Shown in pieces: positions 1 to 13,141 of a stretch of DNA of 64,000 nt; the stretch's first letter is position 1, and every line of letters starts with the position of its first letter. The stretch comes from Protonemura montana (lineage: Eukaryota > Arthropoda > Insecta > Plecoptera > Nemouridae), in contig OX387610.1 in the NCBI GenBank assembly GCA_947568835.1, positions 5,310,001 to 5,374,000 of the forward strand. Direction: 5' to 3'. A model generated the notes under the pieces. It saw only the letters and a program-made list of their open reading frames with translations. It did not search any database and was not told where the DNA came from. The translations under genes were made by a program, and so were the position numbers.

Positions 1-301
1 CAAGACTCGTATCCGTGTTCCAAAACACACAAGCAAAGCACAAGGAAAGCCGAATCCCAAAAACGTCTATAAAAATCCCAAACTTCAAGTTCATTCGCAG
101 CAAATCACTGCAGAGCTCAATTCTAGTAAGTTCAATCAACAAACTGGTATCGCCATTACCAGCAACAAAAATATTATCAATCACATTGCCACTGGCAAAA
201 AAAAATACTCATAAGTCTTAATCACTGATTCTCATAGCAATCACAGTTAACTTCAGTCACAACGACGCCTCTGCGACGACGACGACGACGACGCCTCCAC
301 T
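1..301. other. 3' flank of the transporter gene
   Basis: Untranslated or intergenic sequence after the stop at 302. Apart from the CGA microsatellite I see no AATAAA on the minus strand and no gene. Confidence 0.5.
265..293 (+). repeat. CGA trinucleotide microsatellite
   Basis: About eight CGA units just downstream of the transporter stop codon. Confidence 0.8.
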
Positions 302-3300
302 TCAATCCGTCTCGTAGAATCCTGTGAGTTTTCTCCACGTCCTCTTGACAATATTGCCTCCCAAAGCACGATCCTCTTCCGACTTCCTCGCTCTGAATTC
401 ACGCCATGCGGTGTTGCGTTTTGAGTGACGAGGTCCCCAGAGCTCGTTGGGCTGAAACGATGTCTTCACCATCTACAACACAAAAGCAATTATTTGAACA
501 TTTTTCCCTTTTTTTTATTTTTCAATAGAAAATTTGACACATAATATCAAAACGTGTATGTCAATTGTTGAGATAAGATTCATTTCGCTGAAGCCGGTCT
601 TGAAACCAACTTTGAAGTAATCTGCAAGAAATAACGACAGTAATTTTCTTGACGCTCGAAACGAATGACAATCTCTGAGCGACCATCATTTTTTCGATGT
701 AGAAATCATCGATTGGCAATTTTCGTACAGGCAATTTATCATTAGGGTTGAGCCATAAAAACCCGGTTCATTTTGGTTTTTAGCATGTCTCAGATTTTGT
801 TTCATTTCATAGCTGAATAGTTTTAAAAGGATTTATTAGAACGAAAATAAAAGGGTGGTACTGCAGGCTACAACTATCCAATATTACTCCCTTTACAGCT
901 TTTCGTATTTTCTTTATTGTCATTGTTCTTCGCCCTTATTGCTTTCACTATAATTTCACAACTTATATTGGTGAAAATTAGATTTTATTTAAGTGAAAGA
1001 CCTTAAGAACAGGTATACAATTTAAGAAGCAGAAAATCCTTTTCAAAAACTAACTTATGCATACAAGTGTCAAATCTGTTTTCCCAAGAGTCAAAAGACT
1101 TCATATGGAAGTTCAGTTAATGAAAAAAGGCAGCTTTTAAAGAAAGGTAATCAGATGGGCGATCTTTAATAATGTTATAGGAAAAAAAAACACGATTTTG
1201 CTCAAAATTTAGATAGAATAACCTGAAAATTGCTTTCCCTATAGCTTTGTCAACACTTGTCTTGGAAATGGTTTACTTGAAAAGGTGAAATATCTGTCTC
1301 TCTCTTGAACTTCTGAAGCTACCATACAATAAACTGTTGACTCACCTCAGCTGCAGTCATGTTTCGACGTCGCACCCACTCGACCCCGATCCAAATCGGT
1401 ACTTGGAGGATGCCGAACGCTGCCAGAATCCAGGCGATAGCTGCAACAATGTAGGTACATCATGTTACGACTCTTTAACAGCCAAAATAGATAAATATAT
1501 TGAATTTAAATTCTAATTAATTGATTAGTGGGATTTAACGACGCACTGTTCTGACAAAGGGCCATGTGACACTGTTGAATGAGTTGATGATGATGAACCA
1601 AACCTAGCATAAAAGAAAGGCGGGAAAACCTGTCCATAGAGCTGTCAAAACTGTGCGTTTTCTCCAATGAATTTTAGGCTTATGTCTATGCTATCTCGTC
1701 TTCGCAGTAAATTTGAAAAAAATAACTTTTTCCGTATGAAGAATAATTTCATTTTCTTAGCATTGCATTATCTTCTCCGTTTGGAAGAAGTTATTATTTT
1801 TCAAGAAGAAATTGTCAAATTAAACAGTTTGGTTTTGGAAAATTGCTATTTTCTAGCAAGGAAAATTATTATTTTTATTTTATAAAAGTCACGATACTAT
1901 CTCCCTGTCTAATAACAGTAAAAATGTTTAATTCTTTCTGTAATTAAAGCTAATTTATTGACTCTTGGTCGTAATTCAATACGAGTACGTAATTCAATTT
2001 TCAACTCACTGTAAGCAATCTCCGGGAAGTCCTTCTTGTCATACTGCTTCGGCTCCATGATAACTACCGAATAGCATAGGATGACAATGAGCAACAAGGG
2101 GGTGACGACGGCCCAGCAAACTCGCCAGTAGATTCCCAAGCTGTGTCCGAGCATGAACTGCATGTCACGGGCAAACTTGTTGAAGCCGTAAATCCAGGAG
2201 ACGGCGACAATCTCGATAACGGCCAGGACGAAGACGACGAACGTGACGCAGTAGTAGTCGACTAGCGTCAAAATCCACTGGCCGCCCTACATGGGGACAG
2301 AGAGAGCACGGGGAGGGTCAGAGAGGTGCCTTTATTTTGATAAAAAGAAACTAGATTCATAGTTACCGAAGAAAAAAAGCAAATCTCCTCGGGTTGTTAT
2401 CACTGATATCAATTGATATCGATAGCGGTTGCCATAGAAAGACTTAGAAGCCAAGGACGCCATCTTGAGAGCCCCTGATTAAAATCGCGTGCTATCTGAA
2501 TTTGAAAGGACTGCTCTAGCCCTCGAAGAAGTAACTAGTATATGTTACGAAACGTCGGGAAATTTAGTTGTCCTTTACTTAGCATTCAAAACCCATTTCT
2601 AATAGTTTTTGTTAAAACTAGTGCTGAGGATAAATCAAATAGACGTGAGTCTAAAATCCATACTATTTTAAGTGTTTTTATCTGGAGTTTTTGCCACTTG
2701 AATGGTAAAAATTGGTTAAAAATGTGTTTAAAAACGCTAGAACTAGTATTGAAATCATAGGGACACCTCGGATTCAGGGATTCCTACCTGTAGCCAACAG
2801 TGGACTTCTATTGTGATTATAATCAGTTAGATCATATTGACAAAAAAAACTGTACAAAAATTAGGAAAAATAGAAGTATTTGGTTTGAAATTGAAGATTA
2901 AATTAAATATTCGGTCTCAAAAAATACCTGTAAAGAACAAACATACTAAACAAATGTAAACAAATGAATTCAGAAGCCATCATGGTGTTACTATGGCAGC
3001 AAAGAAGTTAAAAAAACCAACGGGTTAACACCTAATTTGACAATCTGATATCACAACTCACCGGAGTGACGTAGATGAGTCCAATAAGAAAGCCGACACA
3101 GCAGAAGACAAGGGACACCGCCCAGTACTTGAGCGACGGCAGCTGGTCGCAGATAATCGAGATGACAGCGTTGGCCAGCGCTACTGAAGAGCCGATGCCG
3201 AGGGTATACAACATCAGGAAGAAGATGACAGCAAACAGCTGGGGGACCACGTCGAACTTGGCGATCGCGTCAGGATAGGAGATAAATGCTAGTCCTGTGT

Positions 3301-6300
3301 CACCTTTGACCACCTATTTGAAACAAAGGAGAAAATTATGAATATTGAGCTAAATAAAAAATTATACAAGTAGTGATTTTGTGTAATATTTTATAAAATT
3401 CTACCAAAGTAACTCCTAAAATCTATTTATTGTATACACTTTTATCTTAATTTTACGATTTAGGTTGAAACACTAAAGGCACCACCGGCTTAACGTCCCT
3501 TCCGAAGGACGGTACAACTCATCGATACAGTCTAGAGGTTGATAAGCAAGGCGAGTGAAGCTCTGCTACACATCTTTCAATCTCTTAGCCTAGACTTGAG
3601 TTGATAATGAGAGTGATGGTCGCCCACCCTACACGTGGGTCGGTGCAATGTTGCTTAACTTCTGCGCTCTGACGAAAATCAGTAAGTCAAAAACTTTATT
3701 CCAGCCTAAGAATCCATCATTCTCATCAAATACACTAAAATCGTCTCAATAGGCATGTGTCAATGAGTTAGAGCCACACCCGTGATAGGTGGAGATCGGT
3801 GGTCGATTTCCCGTTCGGGCATCAATTTTTGAGATAGTAGTAGTGTTTATAATAATAAAATACCCCGCGCGTTACAAGCGTTTGCAATTTAAATAAGATT
3901 TCAAATAAATGAAGCTGCATCTTCTAAAAACGTCCAGATGAGATTTCCAAAACTTGCAGCTTGTGTCAAAAGTCTATCTGGTCAGTTAAAAAACTGTTTT
4001 GAAGCTGCAGCTCCTCACAGAATATGAAACTCTTCTCTTTGGATGTGAAATTGACCATTTTTCAAACCAGTTCTATTCGACAAAAACAATGGTTTTTTTA
4101 AGCTTACCGTGGATATATCGTCGGTTCCCATTTCGTAGGCAAGGTTTCCCAGGATGGAGAAGATGGTGCATCCCGCCAGAAGACTAGTGAAGGTGTCCAA
4201 GGTCGTCACGATTAAAGCATCACTGAATAACACAAGAAGGCAGAGTTGAGTTAAGCGCCATAGGGGCTTCTTGATAACAATTTAATAAAGCACATAACTA
4301 AATAGACTAACTAACCATCTTAGTAACTAACTAAACTAGAACTAAAAATAAAACAAAATGTCTGATCCTTTACCTCATTCAAGTTATTTGAGATCATCTG
4401 GCTGAAATCTATGCTCTATCTAGGTTATTTGATATCAGCTGGCTGGAATCTATGCTCTATCCAGGTTATTTGAGATCAGCTGGCTGGATCCTATGCTCTA
4501 TCCAGGTTATTTGAGATCAACTGGCTGGATCCTATGCTCTTTCCAGGTTATTTGAGATCAGCTGGCTGGATTCTATGCTCTTTCCAGGTTATTTGAGATC
4601 AGCTGGCTGGATTCTATGCTCTTTCCAGGTTATTTGAGATCAGCTGGCTGGATCCTATGCTCTATCCAGGTTATTTGAGATCAACTGGCTGGATTCTTTG
4701 CTCTTTCCAGGTTATTTGGGATCACCTGAAAGGACTAGAGCAAGCAACAGTTCGTAAACTCACCGATGAATGTTCTGGGAGAAGTTGTTATACGACGAGT
4801 ACATGATGATAGACCCGAAGCTGATGGACAGCGAGAAGAAAGCTTGCGTCACAGCGGCGTACCACACCTGGAACACCCCGTGCGAGGGACGCAATTAGTA
4901 AACGAAGTCGTCTTGAGTTGATCGACAAACAATCTGTCTTTGCTCAAAGGTGCAATTGATGTTCAGGAGCGAGAAAAAATAGATTGGCGTTTGTTAAGTT
5001 GACAGTTGGCATTTTAAAACATGAAACCAGCAACGTACCGACGGATTGAGCAGCTGTCCCCATTGCGGCGTTATGAAGAAGAGGATTCCGTCGATGGCTC
5101 CTGGCAATGTGCACCCTCTGATGAGCAAGGCGATGAGCACGACGTAGGGGAAGAGTGCCAGGAAATATGCCGCCTTGCCCGAACTCTTGACACCCCGTAC
5201 GATGACTAGGAAGACGGTGATCCACGAAGCCAGCAGGCAAAGAGTGAGACGCCATTCCGGGGCACCGATGCCGTCGTCGATGTTTTCTTTCTCTTTCAGG
5301 ACTTCTTTGCTGTTGAAGGGAAGTGTCGTTGTTAGAGGGATAGAAGTTGGTTGGTTGAACCGTTTTTAAGTTATTTTCTAATTGTTATGTGCGTCATGTT
5401 TGGTAAGATGCAGATCTCAAGTGAATGAGTTTTCTAAAAATGTCTTTCTTTTCTTTAGTTTGGTGAGCTTTCTTATCAACTTTTTTTATAATTTTCTAAA
5501 CTTTTCAGCACTTTTTATCACAATTTTCATATTTTACACACCAAATTCCTAGTTTTTCTCTCTCCTCATTGTTTCATCAACTTAAGAACTCCTAAGAATA
5601 CAAAAGTAAGGCTTTCAACATTTTTAATATCTTTAAATTAAATCCCTTGACACGAGAAATCTGAATTTTTTCATTATCGTTAATTATGTTTCTAAGTTTA
5701 TCCCTATCAAATATTTCAATTGATATTTGACCCCTTTTGCATGCCTTCTGGTTTTTACTTAACATCTAGATAAAAACACAACGCTTCCTTAAAAAAATAT
5801 GACTAAAATGCATCCCTAAAAGTTTGGCTCGAATTTCAGGAAAACGATGTGAATACAAAATATATTTTTATATATCCCTCAAAATCCCCTCAAAATCCCC
5901 TTCAGCGCTCGCATCCAACTCACATAAAGTACAACTCGGACGAGCTCTTCAGTCCCGTGTAGTTGAAGCTAGATGAATTTGCCGACGGCTTGGAGTCAAA
6001 ACACCCCTCACCCCACTCCTCGTTGCACACCGCCCAGGGGAGGTCCGCGTTGAAGGAGGCGATAAAGTAGAAGATGGTGATGGCCATCAACGACACGTAG
6101 TATGTTAGGATGCTGACGGTTGCGAAGACCATGCCCCAACCAAGTCCTGTAACACATCGAGGTTTAATTGAATGGTCATATAGAAAATACACGATAAAAA
6201 TAAATAAAAAAAACGCATAAATGCACTAGCACGTCAACCCAAGAGAGTTCGCGAATTACTCAGCAGGTTTGATTACTACAAATCATGAATCTCGATTTGA

Positions 6301-7489
6301 GTTAATTTTATTTTTATCAAACGGGTAGAAAAAATGAAAATTGAAGCAAACGACTTTATAAAAATGATCTGTCAAATAATTTGTCTTTCACTTCTTCACA
6401 CTACTTTGCCAAAACCAACTTACAATTCTATTATCGTGCAACATTATTTCTCTTCTAATTTCATTTGCCTCCTCTTTTCTTCAAATCTTGTACTTTTTAC
6501 GTTTATCTTTCTCTTTGCTCTCCTCGTTTCTTTCTCTCCTATTCTCTATTTAAAATCTCTGACTTCACCTATAAACCCAAAGGTAGAAAAGCTAACAATT
6601 TAAAACGTGCACAAACGAAGCGGCCATCACTTACCTTTCAGCGCCGGTGCCAAGTTCCAAACTTTGACGGCACTGTAACTGGTGAACTGACCAAGTCCCA
6701 TCTCCATAAAGTACAATGGTTTGCCGATGATAAACAACACGATGATGTACGGTATTAAAAAGGCACCGCCACCGTTGTCGTATGCGGTGAACGGGAACCT
6801 CCAGATATTCCCGAGTCCGACAGACATGGCGATGCAGGACATAAGGAACTCGAGGGGGTTTGTCCATTGGACTCGTTCCTCTTCCTCCTCGGCTTCGCCC
6901 TGTGGATGAGGAGGCAGCGTTTAACGGTGGGCGTTAGTGGGTGTTTAGTCACAGTATTGTAGTGCATTTTTTTTTTTCGCTTTTAGAGTCTTATAAAAAT
7001 GGCCGACTGAACGATTGATAGTTTGAAATGGTGGTTTCTGAACATAAAATACCGTCTTATTGGTAACCAAAATCTGATATAAACTTGTTGTTTTTTTTTT
7101 TACCAATTTTTTTTCCTCTTCATAACATGACATGGCTTTAGAATTGAAATTAGATACAATTTTTTTTAACATAAATTTCAGCATAGACACATAAAATTTT
7201 GGACAGTGCTTCGTTTTTAATCCTCTTTATACGTATTCTCACAGATAAATCCATTTCTCGTTCATTCAGAAATACTTACATCCAAGGACAGAAATAAAAT
7301 TACAGTTGTAATTTTGTAGAAAATCTCTTTTCAGAACGGTTTCTTTTAGTTCCATACTTGCACCTGTCCCCAACAGGCCACTATTGTACTTACGAGTGCC
7401 GCCTTTTCATTGGCTGGTGAGACAGCCTTGCTGGATATTGTCTTGTCCCCAGGGTCGGCAACGTACCCCTTGTTGACGCTACCCAACTC
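302..7489 (-). CDS. SLC6-family sodium-dependent nutrient amino acid transporter (NAAT-like), 5' end missing
   Basis: Ten exons on the minus strand: 7489-7394, 6899-6635, 6146-5924, 5309-5039, 4867-4764, 4222-4108, 3313-3062, 2286-2010, 1440-1346 and 472-302. Every junction is GT-AG and phase-consistent, giving 622 residues and a stop. Members of this family carry neutral amino acids into cells with sodium through twelve membrane helices. Seen here: helix 1 with GNIWRFP (about residues 61-67) and the following NGGGAF. The second extracellular loop has a Cys pair ([12 protein letters not shown]) and two N-glycosylation sequons. Helix 6 reads [20 protein letters not shown]...[11 protein letters not shown] and [15 protein letters not shown] are the wording of insect NAATs rather than neurotransmitter transporters. 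The tail is short and basic. The first exon found starts in phase 0 at residues ELGSV without a Met, so a short N-terminal exon must lie upstream. Length fits the family (about 620-650). The subfamily call is from memory of family motifs; the SLC6 call is firm. Confidence 0.95.
1512..1656 (-). mobile_element. 5S-SINE 3' fragment in a transporter intron
   Basis: Contains AACGACGCACTGTTCTGACAA and the degraded GATGATGATGAACC...CCTAGC region; minus orientation, head missing. Confidence 0.6.
2507..2670 (+). mobile_element. single-arm copy of the foldback family, in a transporter intron
   Basis: Contains GTTACGAAACGTCGGGAAAT, TTACTTAGCATTCAAAACCC and GATAAATCAAATAGACGTGA, matching one arm of the element at 39282. 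Confidence 0.65.
3474..3683 (-). mobile_element. 5S-SINE body and degraded head in a transporter intron
   Basis: Contains TTAACGTCCCTTCCGAAGGA, GAGGTTGATAAGCAAGGCGA and the complement of the 5S part (TTGCTTAACTTC). The tail is missing. Confidence 0.7.
3740..3850 (+). mobile_element. tRNA-derived SINE fragment in a transporter intron
   Basis: A B-box-like segment (GGTCGATTTCCCGTTCGGGC) is followed by a tail (GTAGTGTTTATAATAATAAA) shared with the copy at 53220. Confidence 0.4.
4381..4728 (-). repeat. 41-bp satellite, about 8.5 units, in a transporter intron
   Basis: Tandem unit CTGGATAGAGCATAGGATCC + AGCCAGCTGATCTCAAATAAC read on the minus strand, with a few substitutions per unit. Confidence 0.9.
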
Positions 7490-7629
7490 CTGAAAAAAAA
7501 AAAAAATAGCAGTTAGTATCAAGCGGAAAACGAACAAGTTGGCATGTAAATGGTAATTTTATTGGAATCTGTAATCTACAGTCGATCGCCATTAGTCTCT
7601 TCTCTTTAAATGTTCGATTCCCGTCTACT

Positions 7630-7870
7630 TAATTGATTGATTTGTGGGGCTTAACAAACACTCTGTTTTGACATCTGGCCATGCGGCACTGGTCTAATGG
7701 CGTCGGAGAATGAGTGGATGATGATGAGGATAATGATGAACCTAACCTAGTCTAAAGGGAGGAGAAGAAACCCGGTGTCGGCACGTAGCCTACTCCTGTC
7801 GAGTAGCTTGAAGAGGACCACTGGCTTGGCGTCCCTTCCGAAGGACAGTACAACGCAAATAACAGGGTTC
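7630..7870 (-). mobile_element. 5S-SINE 3' half
   Basis: Minus orientation with tail, GGCGTCGGAGAATGAGTGG, AACCCGGTGTCGGCACGTAG and CGTCCCTTCCGAAGGA; the 5S head is absent. Confidence 0.75.
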
Positions 7871-8565
7871 TTTACCGCGACAAAAATGAAAGGTGCTACT
7901 AGGTTTCGATGGTTTGCACCGACGTTTCGAGTTTTTAAATATTTCATTTCGTTATTTCTCGCAGATTACTCGCATGTCAAACTGGTTTACCCGAAATTGA
8001 TATTTATCAATGCAAGCCTTAACGATTTATAAACATTTTTCGGTATTTTAAGACGTTATTTTTAAACCAAAAAAGTTTTGTTAAATGTACGGCCGCAAGC
8101 GCCATCGGGTGGCACTTACAGTTACTAGGTGAAGCCGGCTCGATTGCTCAGCAGGAAGTTTTACTTTTACGCTAGTCTGTACCGATAACCCCAAGGGTAC
8201 AAGTCATAAGAAAATCGTGGAAGAAATTAAAATGAAAACACGTGCTAGCTAGGAACCATGCGTTGTATTTAAAAAATTGGACCGTGGGGTCTTTCATTGC
8301 ACAACACTTCGCGACAAGGCGATAGCGAAAGTACGAAACGATTCTCTTCAGCGATTCGACCTCCTGCGATGTTATTTGCTTCACTCTATATGCTTTACAA
8401 AATCGGTTAACATATCTTTAGGAAATACAAAAATTGAAAACAATTTTGTTGTACAAAATAAAAATAAACAGTCATTTTAGAAAGCTTGTGACAATTAAAT
8501 TCGAGTTGTAGTAAAATGCATTGCGTATACAATTATTTGTGTTAGTTTACCACGCGAATCAATTT

Positions 8566-9389
8566 TTGATCTCAAATAACCTGGATAGAGCATAGGATCC
8601 AGCCAGTTGATCTCAAATAACCTGGATAGAGCATAGGATCCAGCCAGCTGATCTCAAATAACCTGGATAGAGCATAGAATCCAGCCAGCTGATCTCAAAT
8701 AACCTGGATAGGGCATAGGATCCAGCCAGCTGATCTCAAATAACCTGGATAGAGCATAGGATCCAGCCAGCTGATCTCAAATAACCTGGATAGGGCATAG
8801 GATCCAGCCAGCTGATCTCAAATAACATGGATAGAGCATAGGATCCTGCCAGCTGATCTCAAATAACCTGGCTAGAGCATAGGATCCAGCCAGCTGATCT
8901 CAAATAACCTGGATAGAGCATAGGATCCAGCCAGTTGATCTCAAATAACCTGGATAGAGCATAGGATCCAGCCAGCTGATCTCAAATAACCTGGATAGAG
9001 CATAGAATCCAGCCAGCTGATCTCAAATAACCTGGATAGGGCATAGGATCCAGCCAGCTGATCTCAAATAACATGGATAGAGCATAGGATCCTGCCAGCT
9101 GATCTCAAATAACCTGGATAGAGCATAGGATCCAGCCAGCTGATCTCAAATAACCTGGATAGAGCATAGGATTCAGCCAGCTGATCTCAAATAACCTGGA
9201 TAGGGCATAGGATCCAGCCAGCTGATCTCAAATAACCTGGATAGAGCATAGGATTCAGCCAGCTGATCTCAAATAACATGGATAGAGCATAGGATCCAGC
9301 CAGCTGATCTCTAATAACCTGGATAAAGCATAGGATCCAGCCAGCTGATCTCAAATAACCTGGATATAGCAAAGGATCCAGCCAGCTGA
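8566..9389 (+). repeat. 41-bp satellite, about 20 units
   Basis: Same unit as at 4381 and 25216, in plus orientation. Variants such as GGGCATAG and AACATGG recur in blocks, pointing to multi-unit duplications. Confidence 0.92.
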
Positions 9390-10027
9390 TCAAAATTGAA
9401 GTCAGTCAATCCATTGTTGGCAACAGGTAGGAGTCCCTATTTACGAGATGTTTCTATAATTTTAATGCTAATTTTAGAGTTATTGAAGCACTTTCCTATT
9501 TTTGAAAATGAAAGTGGTGAAAACTACAAAAACGATGAAAACTACCGATGAAAACGCTTTAAGTAGCACCACAGGTAGCACGGGCTCTTTAAATTAAATA
9601 AAAATCAGGGACTTTCAAGATGGCGGCGTCGGCTTCAAAGTCTTTTCTCTGTTAACCGTGCTATCCAAGTTATTTTATTTTTTGTTTTATCAATTTGGTG
9701 GTTAGCGCCTTTGTAAGGTAGCTCATGAATTATGCATCGGCTCATGACAACGAACGCTCGCTAGTTGTCGAAGAGTGTTAATCATAGAGTATGTGACACT
9801 AGCATGAAAGTATTTATTCGTTAGATGATGAACGCCTCCGATACACTTTCGATTGTTTTGCATTCCAGCATGCCCACTGCAGCCGTGCAACGGTGATTTC
9901 AATTGTACTGACTTTCGCGTGTTCAACCGGACTCGACCTTGAGTGCGATTTCGAACAATGATTGTCTTGGAGAGAAAAATACTAACTTTTTGGGTGAATT
10001 TTGTATAGAATTTTTTGTGGTTGTTGA

Positions 10028-10680
10028 ATTTAAATTAATACAGTGTCTAATAGCGTCGGTTAATGAGTTGATGATGATAAACCTAGCCTAGCCTAGGAGA
10101 GAGGACAGGAAACCCAGTGCCACCACGTAGTCTACTCCTGTCGAAGAGCACCAAGGGGACCACCGGCTTAAGTACCTTCCGGAGGACGGTACAACGCGAA
10201 CAACAGGACTCCTCCACAAATCCATCTTGTCGAGAGGTTGATATGCAAGGCGAGTTAAGTTGCTGTACTAACTTTCATCTCTTTAGCCTCTCTCCCGAAC
10301 AGGAACTGAACATGCTTATGATGGTCATGTGTATGATGGTCATGTGTACGATGGTCATGTGTATGATGGTCATGTGTATGATGGTCATGTGTATGATGGT
10401 CATGTGTATGATGGTCATGTGTATGATGGTCATGTGTATGATGGTCATATGTATGATGGCCATGTTTATGATGGTCATGTGTATGATGGTCATGTGTATG
10501 ATGGTCATGTGTATGATGGTCATGTGTATGATGGTCATGTGTATGATGGTCATGTGTATGATGGTTATGTGTATGATGTTCATGTGTATGATGGTCATGT
10601 GTATGATGGTTATGTGTATGATGGTCATGTGTATGATGGTCATGTGTATGATGGTCACCTAACCACTGCTAGAAGTGCTT
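10028..10680 (-). mobile_element. 5S-SINE carrying an internal 15-bp tandem expansion
   Basis: The body runs 10028-10315 in minus orientation (CACCACGTAGTCTACTCCTG, CCTTCCGGAGGACGGTACAA, GACAG-type and TCTCTCCCGAACAGGAACTG). It enters the tandem array exactly where other copies read GGTCATGTGTATGATGGTCAC. The sequence after the array (GGTCACCTAACC) resembles the next SINE bases, after which the 5S head is not recognisable. Confidence 0.75.
10316..10657 (+). repeat. 15-bp minisatellite, about 23 units, born in a SINE
   Basis: Unit ATGATGGTCATGTGT. Because 15 is a multiple of three and the unit lacks stops, long spurious frames exist on both strands; none is a gene. Confidence 0.95.
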
Positions 10681-12494
10681 ACCATCGTTCCATTCAAGTC
10701 GTATGAGTTCCTTTTCGAGTTCATCTCGGCGTCGTCTTCGAAGGCGTCGTTTTGACAGGCGTCGTTTTGAAAGACGTGGCGACGAATCGACCAGCGTACC
10801 TACTGAGCAACAGAAGACAACAAATTTCTTATTAGTTCTTTGCTTGTGCCACCTCGCCCAGGGTCATGGAAAACTGTCTTCTTTAAGCGGCAAAAGATGA
10901 GATAAAAAATGTTCACGAGATTAGTATGTTAATCCATGTCATAGCAGAGTTTAATCTTAAATGTCTTAATCCCTGTGGTTGAGTCGGTACTTTTGAAAGA
11001 ATTTACAACCGTCTGAGAACCATTTTTATATGAATTTTTATAGTCTAAATGAATTAGGCTATCTCGGAATCTGATATGGGGAAAAACGCTTGAACTTATA
11101 ATATGTTTCTAAATGAATATGATGTTTAAAATTTGCTCAGTAATTGTTGAGTTTTTGAATAAAAACTGTTGGAAGGGTTCATTTTCTTTCTCGTTTTGCA
11201 GCTTCAGGAAAGTTAAAGCAATGAAAAACAGTGAAGAGTTGATTCAAAAATAAACCCCGAATGAACAGAAAGTGTTTATCAGCTTGTTAAAATTTAGCTA
11301 CCTCCGTTAGGAAAACAAAGTATATAAATGTGATAGGACTGAGACTAGATCCTACTATAAAAATTGTAATTCTATACTTTGAGCCAAACACCAAAAATAT
11401 TGCTCGGTGATCATTTCAAAATTTTACCGAATTTTTTTAAAATCTCAATTCACTCATTGTTTGGCGTCGTTGAAAGCAATTCGCAGTTGTGTAATTCGAA
11501 GAAATTGCGTTTGCACATTTCGCTGGTTAAGTCCCAAACACGAGCAGCCGTCTTTCTGCCCTCCGGCCTTCGCTTAACATCGCTGTCGAACCCTCCTTGG
11601 CATAAACAATCGATCAAAAATAGCATTGTCACCATAACTGAACTGTCCATAACATAACTGAACATAACTGAACATAACTAAAGAATGCTTCGATTGGATC
11701 TTTTAAAAATATATAAGTTAAAGTGTGTTCCATAACAACCATGTGATTATAGTTCTGGACATATGTTTGATATTTAGCTCGGAAATATGCAGCTGTCAGA
11801 TTTGATTGATTTGACTGCATTGTCGAATGTATCTTCTACAGAGGCCATGCATTGCTATTCTATTTCTTGTGTTTACCTGACCGAAAATGGGTAGGTACCT
11901 GAGTTGGCAACACACGGGTAACAACCTCAATTACCATGTATTGCCGACTCGTTTGCTCAGCAAAAAATTAAAATTCAGTCAAACTTGCATTAGATTTGAA
12001 AATTACATTTTAAATATGACACATTGAAATATGGTTACAAAGATTCAATTAACGTTTTTTCATTAATTTAAAAAAATAATGAATTTAAAAAAATAATAAA
12101 ACGGTTGGCTGTTGAAACTTGAAACCCATTGGAAAAAAAATAGCACAGTAGACTTGCCATACTGTTTGCTACTATAAGCATAATATTAGCAAAGTTCGTG
12201 TCACATAATGTTATCAGCTATCACAACGCCTCCATTAAATCAGAGTTCGTCGTGCCCGCGATATTGCATCAAAGAAAGCAGTTTGACGCTTCCGTGTTTG
12301 CCACCAAATCAGTGTTCCCACGAAGACAAGCAGCGATAACTTCTCTTTAAGCAGGCCGACCACCATTAAAAGCTAAAACCTAATTATTGCGTGCTGATTT
12401 CAGCTTAAATTCCTGCTAATTTAGCCAAAATGGAACAGACTAGTTATCTTTGCTAGCGTTACCTGGTGCCGTTCTTGGGTTATTTTGCTAGATT
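10681..12494. other. intergenic, no gene seen
   Basis: AT-rich. A short Arg-rich frame at 10703-10900 comes from GGCGTCGTTTTGA repeats and lacks support. A relative of the 60-bp repeat family lies near 11885-11965. Confidence 0.5.
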
Positions 12495-12848
12495 TGGGAG
12501 CGTTGTAGAACTGGTCTAATGGTTTTGGTGAATGAGTAGATGATGCGATACTTTGCCTAATAAAGTAACAGAAACCCGGAGCCGGCACTAATAGGCATAA
12601 TAAGCAACTAATAGGACCACCGTCTTAACGTCCCTTCTGAATGACGATTCAACGCGAACAACAGGATTCCTCCACAAATCCATGCTGTCGAAAGGATGAC
12701 AAGCAAGACGAATGAAGTTGCTGTACTCTAACCTCTCTCTCAACAGAACTGTACGTATGAAAGATGGTTACCCCACAAATACCTGATCCAGCGCAGTGTT
12801 GCTTAACTTGTGTGATCTCATGAGAATCTGTTTCCAACACGCCAAACA
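12495..12848 (-). mobile_element. 5S-SINE, nearly full length, degraded
   Basis: Minus orientation from ACTGGTCTAATGG through CGTCCCTTCTGAATGACG to the head complement (CCAGCGCAGTGTTGCTTAAC, then TTTCCAACACGCCAAAC). Confidence 0.8.
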
Positions 12849-13141
12849 TAGCAGTCATGCATTTTTCATTGTTTTTCTCAGTAATGTTTTCAATTGTAAA
12901 CGTTTACAAAGCACTTCTTGAATTAATTAATAAGAATCTATGGAAACCCAAACGTCAGATACACTTCCTAAAGTGTATAATAAAGCATTTATTATTAATC
13001 ATATTAAATTACTTGTGTATAGACGAAAATGATTGTCCACATTATAAGGTAAACAACGCTTTTTGAACCTTAATTAAGTAATAAATTAACATTTGAATAT
13101 ATTCAACCCATAATAAAACATCTACATTGTCTCACTACCAG

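Noticed and set aside
9187-9393. Open frame with repeated ISWLDP
   Set aside because: It is the 41-bp satellite read in shifting frames.
10117-10706. Long open frames on both strands (Met-Val-Cys and Tyr-Asp-Gly-His repeats)
   Set aside because: They only read through the 15-bp minisatellite, whose length is a multiple of three and which lacks stops.
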